This document shows positions 18,680 to 27,980 of a DNA stretch of 64,000 nucleotides, one piece after another. Below the pieces are notes generated by a model that did not search any database, was not told the origin of the DNA, and saw only the letters and a list, made by a program, of their open reading frames with translations. This DNA is from Williamsia limnetica (GTDB lineage Bacteria > Actinomycetota > Actinomycetes > Mycobacteriales > Mycobacteriaceae). The position numbers were made by a program, and so were the translations under genes. Each line of letters opens with the position of its first letter. The stretch's first letter is position 1. The stretch lies in assembly GCF_003217475.1 (NCBI RefSeq), contig NZ_QJSP01000004.1, positions 186,001 through 250,000 on the forward strand. Reading direction: 5' to 3'.

Positions 18680-19357
18680 TCAGCTCATGGCGTCGAGGTA
18701 GAGGATGACCGCACGGACTCGCCGGTGGTCCTCGGACGTCTCGTTCAGGTCGAGCTTGTTGAGGATGCTCCGGACATGCTTCTCGACCGTGCCCTCGGTT
18801 ATCCACAGCCGCTTGGCGATACCGGAGTTCGAGAGTCCTTCGGCCATCAACGTCAAGACGTCGCGCTCGCGGCTGCTCAGGACCGCCAGTGGATCGTCAC
18901 GCCGCTTCGCGGCGATCAGTTCGTGGACGAGCGCGGGGTCGATGACCGAAGCGCCGTTCGCCACCCGGCTCAGCGTGTCGACGAAGTCCGCGATGTCGGT
19001 GACCCGGCTCTTGAGCAGGTACCCGATTCCCTTGCCGCTGTCGAGCAGTTCCAGCGCATGGTCGACCTCGACATGTGCCGACAGAAGCAGCATCGCGACA
19101 TCGGGAAACTCCTGTCGGATCACCTTGGCGGCATCTAGACCTTCGGCGCTGTGCGACGGTGGCATTCTGATGTCGATGATGGCCAATTGCGGAGGCGCCT
19201 TGCGGACCAGCGCGAGGAGTTCATCGGCATCACCCGCCTGTCCGACCACGTCGAGCCCCGACTGGCTCAGCAGACTCGCCAGGCCTTCCCGCAGCAGCAG
19301 ATCGTCATCTGCCACCACCACCTGAAGTCCGTCCACACCGTGTCCTTCCGTCCGCAC
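18680..19357 (-). CDS. NarL/FixJ (LuxR-type) response regulator
   Basis: A 225-residue DNA-binding response regulator. The receiver has VVVADDDLLLREG, the phospho-acceptor in AIIDIRMPP, and K in LLKSRV. The output helix-turn-helix is LSSRERDVLTLMAEGLSNSGIAKRLWITEGTVEKHVRSI. It is the probable target of the GAF kinase at 16370-18202, although the receiver-only gene separates them. The ATG is followed by a short hydrophilic lead. Regulated genes are not evident, but the adjacent haloperoxidase operon is a candidate. Confidence 0.93.
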   Translation of the reverse strand: MRTEGHGVDGLQVVVADDDLLLREGLASLLSQSGLDVVGQAGDADELLALVRKAPPQLAIIDIRMPPSHSAEGLDAAKVIRQEFPDVAMLLLSAHVEVDHALELLDSGKGIGYLLKSRVTDIADFVDTLSRVANGASVIDPALVHELIAAKRRDDPLAVLSSRERDVLTLMAEGLSNSGIAKRLWITEGTVEKHVRSILNKLDLNETSEDHRRVRAVILYLDAMS

Positions 19358-19461
19358 TGCGCTCGGTTGATCCTAGTGTCGCGAGGAGGAAATCTCTTAC
19401 CAGGCGAACCCGCGGCCGATTGCCTTTCCCGACGAGAACACAATGGTGTCAAAATGGCTTC

Positions 19462-20064
19462 ATGGCCGCCGTCGTACGTCCCTACCGGGGTGTCGCCGCA
19501 CAGACGCGTCGAGATCAGCGCCGCGAACAGTTGCTGCAGTCGTGCCTCGATCTGGTGGCCGAGTCAGGCGCCACCACGATCACCGTCGACTCGATCAGTG
19601 CCAGGGCGGGCCTGTCGAAGCGCTACTTCTACGAGAGCTTCCGCGACCGCGACGCCATCCTCGTGGAGGCGATCGACGACGTTCTCGGGCCTCTGGGTAC
19701 CGCGCTCGTTGAGCAGCTCCCTGCCGAGCTGTCCACCGACGAACGTATCGCGCATGTTGCGTCATCCCTGGTCAAGGCCCTGACCGCAGATCCCCGCGCG
19801 GCATATCTCTATACCTCGGCGTCGGGGAACACCACATTGGAGGCGCGTCGGCGTCAGATCGTCGATGAGCTGACGCCCCTGCTCATGACCGAGGTCCTCG
19901 GCACCGATCCAGACAACCCGCGAGATCGCGCCTCGACCATCCTGATGGTCGCCGGTGCGACTGAACTTCTCGACCGCTGGCTACGGGACACACTCGCATT
20001 GACCGAGGACGAGTTCATCGAGACCTTGACTGCACTGGGGCAGAGGCTCGTCGGTCCGATATAG
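19462..20064 (+). CDS. TetR-family regulator
   Basis: A 200-residue TetR-type repressor. The N-terminal helix-turn-helix spans about residues 15-60 (REQLLQSCLDLVAESGATTITVDSISARAGLSKRYFYESF). The C-terminal half is the helical ligand-binding domain with a DRWLRDTLALTEDEFIETL tail. The ATG at 19462 (MAAVVRPYRGV) is preferred over an upstream in-frame ATG at 19420. It follows the divergently read LuxR-type regulator (104 bp gap) and does not face an obvious target gene. The target is unknown. Confidence 0.9.
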   Translation: MAAVVRPYRGVAAQTRRDQRREQLLQSCLDLVAESGATTITVDSISARAGLSKRYFYESFRDRDAILVEAIDDVLGPLGTALVEQLPAELSTDERIAHVASSLVKALTADPRAAYLYTSASGNTTLEARRRQIVDELTPLLMTEVLGTDPDNPRDRASTILMVAGATELLDRWLRDTLALTEDEFIETLTALGQRLVGPI

Positions 20065-20096
20065 GTGTTGTTGCGATCGACGGAAGAGTCTCGGGC

Positions 20097-20642
20097 CTAT
20101 TCACCCACCGAATCGACCGCAGCGACGATCAGTGCATCCACGTCGGCGTCGAAAAGATCCAGCGCTCGAGTCGAGGTGAGCATCGCAATCCCGTGGACGG
20201 AAGCCCAGAGCCCCAACGCGCGTTGCGACTCCGCCTGCCCACCGACCAGCTTCGCCAGCGCATCGACAACCGGGACCGTCTTGTCACGAAGGTCTTCTCC
20301 GGCACCCTCGAGCAGATCGTGCCGGAATATCAGCGTGAACATATCTGGACGACGCCGCGCGAAAGCGACGTACAGGCGGGCCATCTCGAGTAGTCGTGCG
20401 CGGGTCGGCTCCGTAGAACCCGACAGCGCGGGTCCGAGTTCAGCTCGCAGATCGGCGAATCCCGCTTCCGCGATCGCAGCCAGCAGCGCGCGATGGGTCG
20501 GGAAGTAGCGCCTCGGCGCGCCGTGGGATACGCCGGCGGCGCGTGTGATCGCCCTGAGCCCGACGGCCGCCACTCCACCATGCTCGAGAAGTTCCACGCC
20601 TGCCTGAACGAGCCGCGCCCGCGTACCAAGATCCTCAGCCAT
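20097..20642 (-). CDS. TetR-family repressor of the acyltransferase promoter
   Basis: A 181-residue TetR-type protein with the helix-turn-helix at about 8-55 (RLVQAGVELLEHGGVAAVGLRAITRAAGVSHGAPRRYFPTH). A TetR_C-like domain containing RRRPDMFTLIFRHDLL follows. I chose the ATG at 20642 (MAEDLGT); a second ATG at 20660 is in frame. Neither has a Shine-Dalgarno sequence, because the operator pair at 20643-20681 directly abuts the start, so a leaderless mRNA is likely. It is divergent from the PlsC-type acyltransferase and very probably represses both genes. Confidence 0.92.
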   Translation of the reverse strand: MAEDLGTRARLVQAGVELLEHGGVAAVGLRAITRAAGVSHGAPRRYFPTHRALLAAIAEAGFADLRAELGPALSGSTEPTRARLLEMARLYVAFARRRPDMFTLIFRHDLLEGAGEDLRDKTVPVVDALAKLVGGQAESQRALGLWASVHGIAMLTSTRALDLFDADVDALIVAAVDSVGE

Positions 20643-20681
20643 GTAGACATTGTCTATCATTTGGACGTAGACAATGTCTAC
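20643..20681. promoter_or_regulatory. Tandem TetR operators in the TetR/plsC divergent promoter
   Basis: Two near-identical 15-bp dyads, GTAGACATTGTCTAT (20643-20657) and GTAGACAATGTCTAC (20667-20681), have centres exactly 24 bp apart. The second is a perfect 7+1+7 palindrome; the first has one end mismatch. They fill most of the 69-bp gap between the TetR start and the acyltransferase start. This spacing, just over two helical turns, suits cooperative binding by two TetR dimers. Confidence 0.85.
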
Positions 20682-20711
20682 GCATGCAATCGACGAAGGG
20701 GCTCACTCACG

Positions 20712-21329
20712 ATGTGGTACTGGATACTCAAGTTTGTGCTGGTAGGACCCGCGCTGCGAATGGTCGCCCGCCCACGTGTATCCGGTATCCATCACATACC
20801 AGAGCGAGGCCCGGTCATCATTGCGGCCAATCATCTGGCCGTGATCGACTCGTTTGTCTTGTGCCTCGTCATCAACAGGCGGCTGACTTTCCTCGCCAAA
20901 AACGAGTACTTCACGCGGCCTGGCTTACGCGGCGCCCTGCAACGCTGGTTCTTCACGGCTGCAGGTCAGGTACCCGTCGACCGTTCGGGCGGAACCGCCG
21001 CGACCACTGCCTTGGATGCCGCGACGTCGATCCTGGAGTCCGGTGGTGTCTGGGCCATCCACCCTGAAGGCACGCGGTCACCGGACGGGCATCTGCATCG
21101 CGGACGGACGGGCGTCGCCAGAGTTGCCGCCCTGACGGGCGCGCCGGTAATCCCCGTTGCCCTACAGCGCACTGCGCGGGTACGTCCCTGGCACCGCACT
21201 CGTGTCATGATCGGACCGCCGTCGGAACTGCGCAGAGAGAGCGTTCGCGCCGGCACCGATCAGCTGATGATGCAGATTCGCGAGATGTCCGGGCAACGGT
21301 ATGTCGATACCTACGCACGTCGGAGGTAG
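20712..21329 (+). CDS. PlsC-type 1-acylglycerol-3-phosphate acyltransferase
   Basis: A 205-residue acyltransferase that would acylate lysophosphatidate or a related glycerolipid at the membrane. It has the catalytic H-x4-D block in IIAANHLAVIDSFV and the substrate block in VWAIHPEGTRSPDG. A middle segment, ARVAALTGAPVIPVAL, is also typical. An N-terminal hydrophobic helix (WYWILKFVLVGPALR) is the probable membrane anchor. The ATG at 20712 has an AAGGGG site about 10 bases upstream. Control by the divergent TetR protein through the tandem operators is strongly suggested. Lysolipid or fatty acyl-CoA would be a plausible inducer (inference). Confidence 0.93.
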   Translation: MWYWILKFVLVGPALRMVARPRVSGIHHIPERGPVIIAANHLAVIDSFVLCLVINRRLTFLAKNEYFTRPGLRGALQRWFFTAAGQVPVDRSGGTAATTALDAATSILESGGVWAIHPEGTRSPDGHLHRGRTGVARVAALTGAPVIPVALQRTARVRPWHRTRVMIGPPSELRRESVRAGTDQLMMQIREMSGQRYVDTYARRR

Positions 21330-21421
21330 CTTGTCCCGGCAGATCTGCACACGGCCCCACCCAAAACTGGGGTGATTTGTACTCACCCGCGGGAGAGCAA
21401 GCCGTCGACACCAACCGACCG

Positions 21422-23068
21422 CTATTCGTCAGGTGGGTCGGGTGACTGGACCCCGAGTCCTCGTTTCCGTTGTTCGAGTTGGGCTTTGCGGCGTGCGAGC
21501 ATCGCCTGCCGGGCTTCGATCAAGGCCTCGTCCGGGTGATGGGCACGGTTGACCCGTGGTGTTCGCTCGGGGTCCAGGAACGCCGGCGGGATCCACGCGC
21601 AGCGGCCGGCGTCGGGGCCGTCGGTGATCATGACCGTCTGCCACTGATGCTCACCAGGTCCCACCAGCTTGTGGTGCTGTGGGCATGCCGGGGCCAGGTG
21701 TGTGATGTCGGTGAGCCCGCCGAGGGCCCATTCGACGGTGTGGTGGGCCTCGGCCCACATCGCCGGATTCGAACATCCAGCGAACGAACAACCCCGGTGC
21801 GCAGCGAACATCGCGATACGTTGCGCCTCGCTGGCCAACCGTTTCGCCCGACCGAGGTACAGCACTTCGTTGCTGTGGTTGGCGAACACCGCCAACGCCT
21901 TATCGCTACGCGCAGCCAGCTTGATGGCATCGCTGATCGGCAACACCGTCCCCGTGGCGGTATAGACCAGATCGTGGCCGTACGGACGCGACGACCCACC
22001 AGCCAACGTCGGCAACCACTCCCGATCCTCCCAATGCGTGCCCGGGTCAGGCTCCGGCTCCGGCTTGGGCTCGGGCTCGGGTTTGGGCTCGGGGCGGGCG
22101 TCCGCTTACTGCTTGCGCAGAGCCTCGTCGAGTTGGTCTTTGGTCATATTGATGATCAACTGCACCGGCAACCCACGATGAGTCTTACCCAACTGCCCCG
22201 ACTCGAGCAGATACATGAGCATTGCTTTGAGCGCATCATGATTGCGCTGCGACTGAGTACGAAGGTCGTTGTCGGCCGCCGCCTGCAGGACCACAGGATC
22301 GAGCGCTGGATCATCAGCAGCGCCTGACGGGGACAGCTCATCGTCGGGGTTGTTCATCCCCGGCGCCGCCCACACCGCCAACATCACTTCCATCAGTGCT
22401 GTGGTTGTCGGATCCAGATGCCCGGCCACCTTCGCCATCAAATCCGTCGCCGGCTTACCCAGATCCACACCCCGCTTGCGCGCCCGATCGACATCGTCAG
22501 CGAGGGTGCCGTCGGGATCGAGATAGTCCACGATCCGCTCACCGATCGTCTTGACCTGCCCCGGCGGATACTTACTGCACAGATCCGCCAACGCCACCTC
22601 GGTGTTCGCGCGCTGCTCGGCATCGATCTTGTGCGGGATCGACGCCATCACCTCGATCACCACCCCGACATGATCAAGATCAATCACCCCCGCAGCGAAC
22701 AACTCAGCCGTCTCCGGGAACCGCGGGGCGATGACTTCACCACTGGGGGTCACCGACGGGGTCAACGCATCCATCGCCTCCACCCGCGCCCGGGCTGCAC
22801 CCGGACGCATCCGCGTCAACGACGTCAACACCGCCGCTGGAGAGGAACACCCCACCGTCGAATACGCCCGCCGCACAGATACATCCCGCAATACCGGCAA
22901 ACTGGCTGACTGCAACCGCCGCGCCGCGATCTCCAACCGCTCAGTCAACCGCACACACTCAGAATCAGAGAACGCCGTCGAATCCAGCTCGGCCAACAAC
23001 GCGATCGCAGCATCAAGCCCCGACACCGCAGCAACAACCGGCGAATCAACAACAACACCCTCCGACAC
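21422..23068 (-). pseudogene. DUF222/HNH protein broken by one in-frame stop
   Basis: A full-length 13E12-type gene (549 codons from the GTG at 23068, with a GGGGAGGGGG ribosome site) interrupted by TAA at 22108-22106. The reading frame continues unchanged through the stop. Before it lie the DUF222 part (DALTPSVTPSGEVIAPRFPETAELFAAG, QLIINMTKDQLDEALRKQ); after it come a Pro-Glu-Lys repeat linker and the HNH part (CSFAGCSNPAMWAEAHHTVEW, HLAPACPQHH). Only the stop is abnormal, so the lesion looks recent or could be a sequence error. Two separate proteins, or readthrough, cannot be ruled out. The linker is coded by a GGCTCG-like hexamer repeat at 22045-22095. Confidence 0.85.
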
Positions 23069-23254
23069 AAAGACCCCCTCCCCAGGGAACCGAGAACCAG
23101 ACGCAGACAACAACAACCAAAAAAATGATTCGCCGTCAGAAGAGTTTCTCTACGCCTGACTATACCCCAAAAAATGCGATTGTGTCGAATCTTTGTTCGA
23201 GTCAGCAGCGTGCGAAGGGGCCGTCCTGATGAGACGTCAGTTTGTCAGCAGTGA

Positions 23255-23551
23255 TCAGCTGCGGCGCCTACGCACTTTGCTGCGCAGACGCAGCGCACCG
23301 GCGCCCAGGACAGCGATGAGGAATCCTACGACCGCGGCGAGCAGCAACGCCACGCCCTGGGCGAGATCGAGATTGAGGCCGAAGAACTCGATCTGCACCT
23401 GTTCGGTGTTCTGGGTGACAAAGACGATGAAAGCGACCACCAGCACGGCGGCGACGATCAGTCCGAATATCGTCGATATACGACCGCCTCTTCTCGGGGC
23501 GGAGGTCGTGGTCGTCGTGCCGGTGCCGGTTTCGTTGATCGGGGTGTTCAT
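23255..23551 (-). CDS. LapA-domain (DUF1049) small membrane protein
   Basis: A 98-residue protein with a Thr-rich cytosolic start, a first membrane segment (IFGLIVAAVLVVAFIVFVTQN), the characteristic TEQVQIEFFGLNLDLAQG stretch and a second segment (VALLLAAVVGFLIAVLGAGA), ending in an Arg-rich tail. This is the LapA/YciS-type layout found in many actinobacteria, where its function is unknown. Flanking genes are not related. Confidence 0.88.
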   Translation of the reverse strand: MNTPINETGTGTTTTTSAPRRGGRISTIFGLIVAAVLVVAFIVFVTQNTEQVQIEFFGLNLDLAQGVALLLAAVVGFLIAVLGAGALRLRSKVRRRRS

Positions 23552-23648
23552 TTTCTGGTCCTCTCGCGTGATGATGACCGATAGCTACCCCGCTGTTTCG
23601 ATTCACAAACCGCGCCGAATCACACCAGCACTTTCGCCGAACCAGTCG

Positions 23649-25343
23649 TCAGTCCCGCGTCAGCAGCGGCAGCAGTTCTTCGGTTCTCTGGTCAGTCCAG
23701 CCCGGCGGCTGCAAGATCGCCGACCACGCGTAGGGAATCGCAGACAGGTAGTTGTGACCGTGTCCGTCGGGGACGCCGGTGGCCACCGCCATGTCCGCCG
23801 ACACCTGCAGAAACGTCACGAAAGGTATCCACTGCATCGACGACAGGACGTCACGGCCTCGGTCTTCCCGTAGCCAATCCGGTTTCTGCAGGATCAGATT
23901 GGGCGACCACCAGGCGATCGGATCGGAAGCATGCTGGAGGTAGACCACCCGCCGGTTCTCCTCCCACGGGGCGTCCGGGCGACGGAGGTCGGACTCCTCG
24001 GCGATGAAGCGAACATTTTCGCCGTTCTCGTACACCGGCAACCATTCCGGCGAACCCGGGTCGCGATTGCCGGACGTGTCGTCCCACAACGTGTTGTTGA
24101 AGGTCGGACCGACGAACAATGCTCCGTCGGTGCGGGCGGCGACGTCGGGGATGGTGCCGAACGCCGACTCCCCGCCGAAAGATCCCAGGCTCTCGCCGAA
24201 GACGACCAGTTTCGGCTGCTCGGCCTCGGGCATGTCCTGTACCCGCTTCGACACCGCCTCGAACAGTGCTTGACCGGCTTGTCGTGCGCGCTCCTGGTCG
24301 ACAAGGAAGGAAAGCCAACTCGGCAGGTACGAGTACTGCATGCTCACCGTCGCAGTGTCGCCGTTGTACATGTACTCGAGGGAGTCCACAGTTGCCCGGT
24401 TGATCCATCCAGTTCCGGTGGTCGATGCCACCGCCACGACAGCGCGGTCCAAACCCCCGGCCCGTTCCAGTTCTCGCGCAGCAAGTTCCGCGTTGGCCCG
24501 CAGGTTGTCGCCCGAACCGAGTCCGACGAAGGCGCGGACGGGCTCCATCGCCGGCGCGCCGTTGAAGTCTTCGAGTGCGTTCTGATCCGGTCCGTTGGAA
24601 ACGAAGATCCGGCCCTGTTTACCCAGCGAGCCCCACGAAACGAACGATCCCGGCCCTCCCGAACGCACTGTGCTGGTCGGCGGTGACGAATCGGCCGTCG
24701 TCTCGTCGTTCACCGCCGCGAAGGTACTGTTCAGCCACTCCATCGAATAGCGCGCCACGACACCGTTGAGTACCACCACGGTGATCGCGACCACGACCGC
24801 TGCACCGACGAACGCCGAGATACGTGGCGGTGCAATTCGATTGAGCCTGCGGACCAGCAGTCGGACCAGCGCACCCCAGGCCTGGCCGATCGTCATCAGA
24901 ATTACGAACACCACGATCGTGATCACCACACTCGTCGGGTACGCCGTCCACCGCAGATGTTCGACAGCCATGAGGTCTCGGACCTCGCTCTGCCACACCG
25001 AGAACCAATAGAACATCAGCGGGATGCAGACTGCCGACGCTGCGCCGAGTCCGATCCACCACCCACGATTCGGACTCGGCCAGGGCTCGGTCCGCGACAT
25101 CATGAATCCGGCCAACCAGGCACCGAACACCCCGAGTGCGTACCCCACGGCCGCCGATCCTCCGCTGACCACACCCTGGAACAGCGGTCCCCTGGGCAGC
25201 AAGGACGGGGTCAGCGACAGCAGGAGCAACACCACTGCCACCGCCATGCCGCTGTACGCGTACCGATTCAGTTGCCTGCGCCACCACGGCGGCGATGGCG
25301 TCGTCTCGGGGTTGCTGTCCACCGCGGTATCGGTCGTTTCCAC
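23649..25343 (-). CDS. Membrane-anchored alpha/beta-hydrolase (PF10081 type)
   Basis: A 564-residue protein. The N-terminal half (about 25-215) has five membrane segments and the conserved WSVWQSEVRDLMAVEHL loop. The C-terminal half is the catalytic domain, with the nucleophile elbow in LVVFGESLGSFGGESAF, a downstream RVVYLQHASDPIAWWSPNLI segment carrying the acid, and a GHGHNY His. The two-domain layout matches the actinobacterial alpha/beta-hydrolase family whose activity is largely uncharacterised. A role in cell-envelope lipid turnover is plausible but inferred. Confidence 0.87.
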   Translation of the reverse strand: METTDTAVDSNPETTPSPPWWRRQLNRYAYSGMAVAVVLLLLSLTPSLLPRGPLFQGVVSGGSAAVGYALGVFGAWLAGFMMSRTEPWPSPNRGWWIGLGAASAVCIPLMFYWFSVWQSEVRDLMAVEHLRWTAYPTSVVITIVVFVILMTIGQAWGALVRLLVRRLNRIAPPRISAFVGAAVVVAITVVVLNGVVARYSMEWLNSTFAAVNDETTADSSPPTSTVRSGGPGSFVSWGSLGKQGRIFVSNGPDQNALEDFNGAPAMEPVRAFVGLGSGDNLRANAELAARELERAGGLDRAVVAVASTTGTGWINRATVDSLEYMYNGDTATVSMQYSYLPSWLSFLVDQERARQAGQALFEAVSKRVQDMPEAEQPKLVVFGESLGSFGGESAFGTIPDVAARTDGALFVGPTFNNTLWDDTSGNRDPGSPEWLPVYENGENVRFIAEESDLRRPDAPWEENRRVVYLQHASDPIAWWSPNLILQKPDWLREDRGRDVLSSMQWIPFVTFLQVSADMAVATGVPDGHGHNYLSAIPYAWSAILQPPGWTDQRTEELLPLLTRD

Positions 25344-25393
25344 TCACGACATGATCCTCCGGGAGCAGACGGTCAGGGCCCGGGGCCGTCACA

Positions 25394-25600
25394 TCAGGCC
25401 CCGTCTTCCTTCCGGACATACGCGACCAGCGCGTTGGCGTGCCCGTGTCCGAGCCCGTGATCGGTCTTCAACCAGGTCACGAGTTCGCCGTGCTTGGTCA
25501 GGGGTGAACTCCTGATCAGCGTCAGCCATTCAGCAACAGGTCGCCCGTATTTCTTCTCGATCGATGGAAAGTAGGAAGCGGGTCCTTTGGGCGCGGTCAT
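25394..25600 (-). CDS. DUF4287 domain protein
   Basis: A 68-residue protein of the DUF4287 family: ASYFPSIEKKYGRPVAEWL, then LTKHGELVTWLKTDHGLGHGHANALVAYVR, which covers the whole gene. Its function is unknown; in other actinobacteria the domain occurs alone or linked to DUF5655. The ATG at 25600 is the only start consistent with the family. It lies 50 bp upstream of the membrane hydrolase on the same strand. Confidence 0.87.
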   Translation of the reverse strand: MTAPKGPASYFPSIEKKYGRPVAEWLTLIRSSPLTKHGELVTWLKTDHGLGHGHANALVAYVRKEDGA

Positions 25601-25706
25601 GTGATGTGTCCTTCCAAAGCTCAGACGCACGCGGTGCGCGTCGTATTCGGTTGTGATGACCCTGTCCGTCGCCGGAAGTAATCGGCACGTCCGCGGTCGG
25701 TACCCG

Positions 25707-26606
25707 TTACGTGCCGATGGCGATCCCGCGGTCATTGCTGTCCGCCCACCCGGATACGAAATCCCTGAACCTGGCCGCGGCGGGACTGATCGCGGTATCG
25801 CGTTTCCAGATCAGCCCCACTTCGCGAATGTTCGCCGGGCCGTCGAGGACGATCAACGCGACCCCTGCGGGGAGTTGCGCGTCATGTTCGACCGGCATCA
25901 CCGCGACCCCGAGCCCTGCTGCGACGAGGCCCGCGACTGTCGCCAACTCAGTGGACTCGAAGGTGATCTTCGGACGAAAGTCCTCTGCCGCACAGAGCTC
26001 TTCCAGAATTCTGCGCATCCCGAAGCCGGTTTCCATCGCAACGAAGTTCTCCTCACGCACATCGGCGATCGTCACGCTCTCGCGCTGGGCCAGCCGGTGC
26101 CCATCGGGAACCGCAAGGCCGAGGTGCTGCCGCATGATGGGAGCCCATCCGACGTCGACGTTGTTCGGCCTCGGCGAGACGATGGCCACATCCGAATCAC
26201 CACCGAGAACCCGTTGCAGGATGTCCTCGGCTGCACCCTGGGCCAGCCCGAAGACGACCTGAGCGGACTCGCGCCGGAATTCTCGGATCAGCGTCGGCAC
26301 CAGCCACATGCCGAACGAGTGCAGAAATCCGAGATCGATCCGGCCCGCGACGGGATTCGCCAGTTCGGCCAGCTCGTAACGGGCGGCGTCGATCTCCGCA
26401 ACGGCCCGCCGAACGTGACCGAGATAGATCCGCCCGGCAGCATTGAGCAACAGGCGCTTTCCCTTGCGGTCGAACAACTTCACCCCGAGATCGCGTTCGA
26501 GTCGACCGAGCTGCCGCGACAGCGTCGGCTGGGTGGCATGCAGCTCGTCGGCGGCAGCGGACATGTTCTCCAGTTCTGCGAGTGTGACGAACCACGTGTT
26601 CTCCAT
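25707..26606 (-). CDS. LysR-type regulator
   Basis: A 299-residue LysR protein: helix-turn-helix NMSAAADELHATQPTLSRQLGRLERDLGVKLFDR at about 14-47, then the effector domain with a typical LGFLHSFGMWLVPTLI strand. A good AAGGAGG ribosome site precedes the ATG at 26606. It is divergent from the MFS gene at 26670 (63 bp gap) and is the likely activator of that transporter. Confidence 0.94.
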   Translation of the reverse strand: MENTWFVTLAELENMSAAADELHATQPTLSRQLGRLERDLGVKLFDRKGKRLLLNAAGRIYLGHVRRAVAEIDAARYELAELANPVAGRIDLGFLHSFGMWLVPTLIREFRRESAQVVFGLAQGAAEDILQRVLGGDSDVAIVSPRPNNVDVGWAPIMRQHLGLAVPDGHRLAQRESVTIADVREENFVAMETGFGMRRILEELCAAEDFRPKITFESTELATVAGLVAAGLGVAVMPVEHDAQLPAGVALIVLDGPANIREVGLIWKRDTAISPAAARFRDFVSGWADSNDRGIAIGT

Positions 26607-26669
26607 GCCTCCTCCTTATGCTCCCATCGTATAAGACATGTGCAATTCATTCATTTCCGCTACAGCTGC

Positions 26670-27917
26670 ATGCCTGGAACTGTGGACACAGTGAACGCAA
26701 CCGATACCTCCACCGCGCGCTGCCTGCCCGCGCCGGCCGGTCATCGGGTCGGTGAACGTGGTTACAAGCGGGCCACCCTGGCGCTGTTCGCTGCCGGCCT
26801 GGCCACCTTCATGACGCTGTACTACGTCCAGGGACTGCTGCCGGTGTTCTCCGAGCACTACGGTGTGTCGCCGGCCACGTCTGCGCTGGCGGTATCGGTG
26901 GCGACCGGACTGCTCGCCCTCGCGATCGTTCCGGCGAGTGTGCTGTCCGAGCGATACGGCCGGGTGCGCGTCATGACCATCTCGGCGGTCTCCGCAACGC
27001 TGCTGGGAGTCATCCTGCCCTGGGCTCCGACATTCGAGGTGCTGCTCGCGGGGCGGGCCCTGCAAGGACTCCTGTGCGCGGGCGTACCCGCCGTCGCCAT
27101 GGCATACCTCGCCGAAGAGATCGACGCGAGATCGTTGGGCACGGCGATGGGCACCTACGTCGCCGGAACCACGATCGGCGGTCTGGTCGGCCGCATGATC
27201 CCGACCCTCGCGATCGACATCACCGACTGGCAGTGGGCGTTGGAGATCGCCTCACTCGTAGCTTTGCTGTTCGCGGTCTGGTTCGCGCGACAGGTACCGG
27301 CGTCGCGGCAGTTCGAGCCGAAGCCGGTCGCGCCGAGCCAGACATTGCGCAACCTCGCCGCGCACCTGCGCGACACTCCACTGCTCTGCCTGTTCGGTCT
27401 GGCGTTCGTGCTGATGGGCGGCTTCGTCACCGTCTACAACTTCCTGGGCTACCGGCTCATTGCGAGCCCCTTCGATCTACCGGCGACCCTGGCCGGGTTG
27501 GTCTTCCTGCTCTATCTGGCCGGCACCGTGTCGTCGGCGACGGCAGGCCGCATGTCCGACTCCCTGGGCCGCGGTCGGGTCCTGGTCGGTGCCATGATCC
27601 TCATGGTCGGCGGACTCGCGCTGAGCCTGCCCGACTGGTTGCCCACCGTTCTCGTCGGCATATTGCTCTTCACCGCAGGCTTTTTCGCTGCGCACTCAGT
27701 CGCCAGTGGTTGGGTGAGTGCCCGGGCGATCACACACCGCGCCGAAGCATCGTCTCTGTACCTGCTCGGCTACTACCTCGGCAGTTCTGTCGTCGGCGCG
27801 CTCGGTGGGGTCGCATTCACCCTCGGTGGCTGGATCGGCGTTGCCGGATATGTCGGAGCCTTCATGGTGGCCGCGGTGGTCCTGACGTGGATTCTCGTCC
27901 GTACGACTCACCGCTGA
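26670..27917 (+). CDS. MFS transporter (YnfM-like)
   Basis: A 415-residue major facilitator with 12 predicted membrane segments. Family markers are LYYVQGLLPVFSEHYGVSPA at segment 1, LSERYGRVRVMTISAV after segment 2, and GRMSDSLGRGRVLVGAMI after segment 8. The ATG at 26670 is preferred; a GTG at 26682 is an alternative, and the long upstream open frame is antisense to the LysR gene. Its layout with the divergent LysR gene fits the YnfM type of putative drug or arabinose/sugar exporter. The substrate is not shown. Confidence 0.9.
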   Translation: MPGTVDTVNATDTSTARCLPAPAGHRVGERGYKRATLALFAAGLATFMTLYYVQGLLPVFSEHYGVSPATSALAVSVATGLLALAIVPASVLSERYGRVRVMTISAVSATLLGVILPWAPTFEVLLAGRALQGLLCAGVPAVAMAYLAEEIDARSLGTAMGTYVAGTTIGGLVGRMIPTLAIDITDWQWALEIASLVALLFAVWFARQVPASRQFEPKPVAPSQTLRNLAAHLRDTPLLCLFGLAFVLMGGFVTVYNFLGYRLIASPFDLPATLAGLVFLLYLAGTVSSATAGRMSDSLGRGRVLVGAMILMVGGLALSLPDWLPTVLVGILLFTAGFFAAHSVASGWVSARAITHRAEASSLYLLGYYLGSSVVGALGGVAFTLGGWIGVAGYVGAFMVAAVVLTWILVRTTHR

Positions 27918-27980
27918 GACCGCGCCCCGGGCACTAGACTCGTCGGTAGCCAGGTAGTACCGACACCAAGGAGCCAGCCC

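Noticed and set aside
25653-26669. N-terminal extension of the MFS gene over the LysR gene
   Set aside because: The extension is antisense to the LysR gene and holds no membrane or domain signal; the true start is at 26670.
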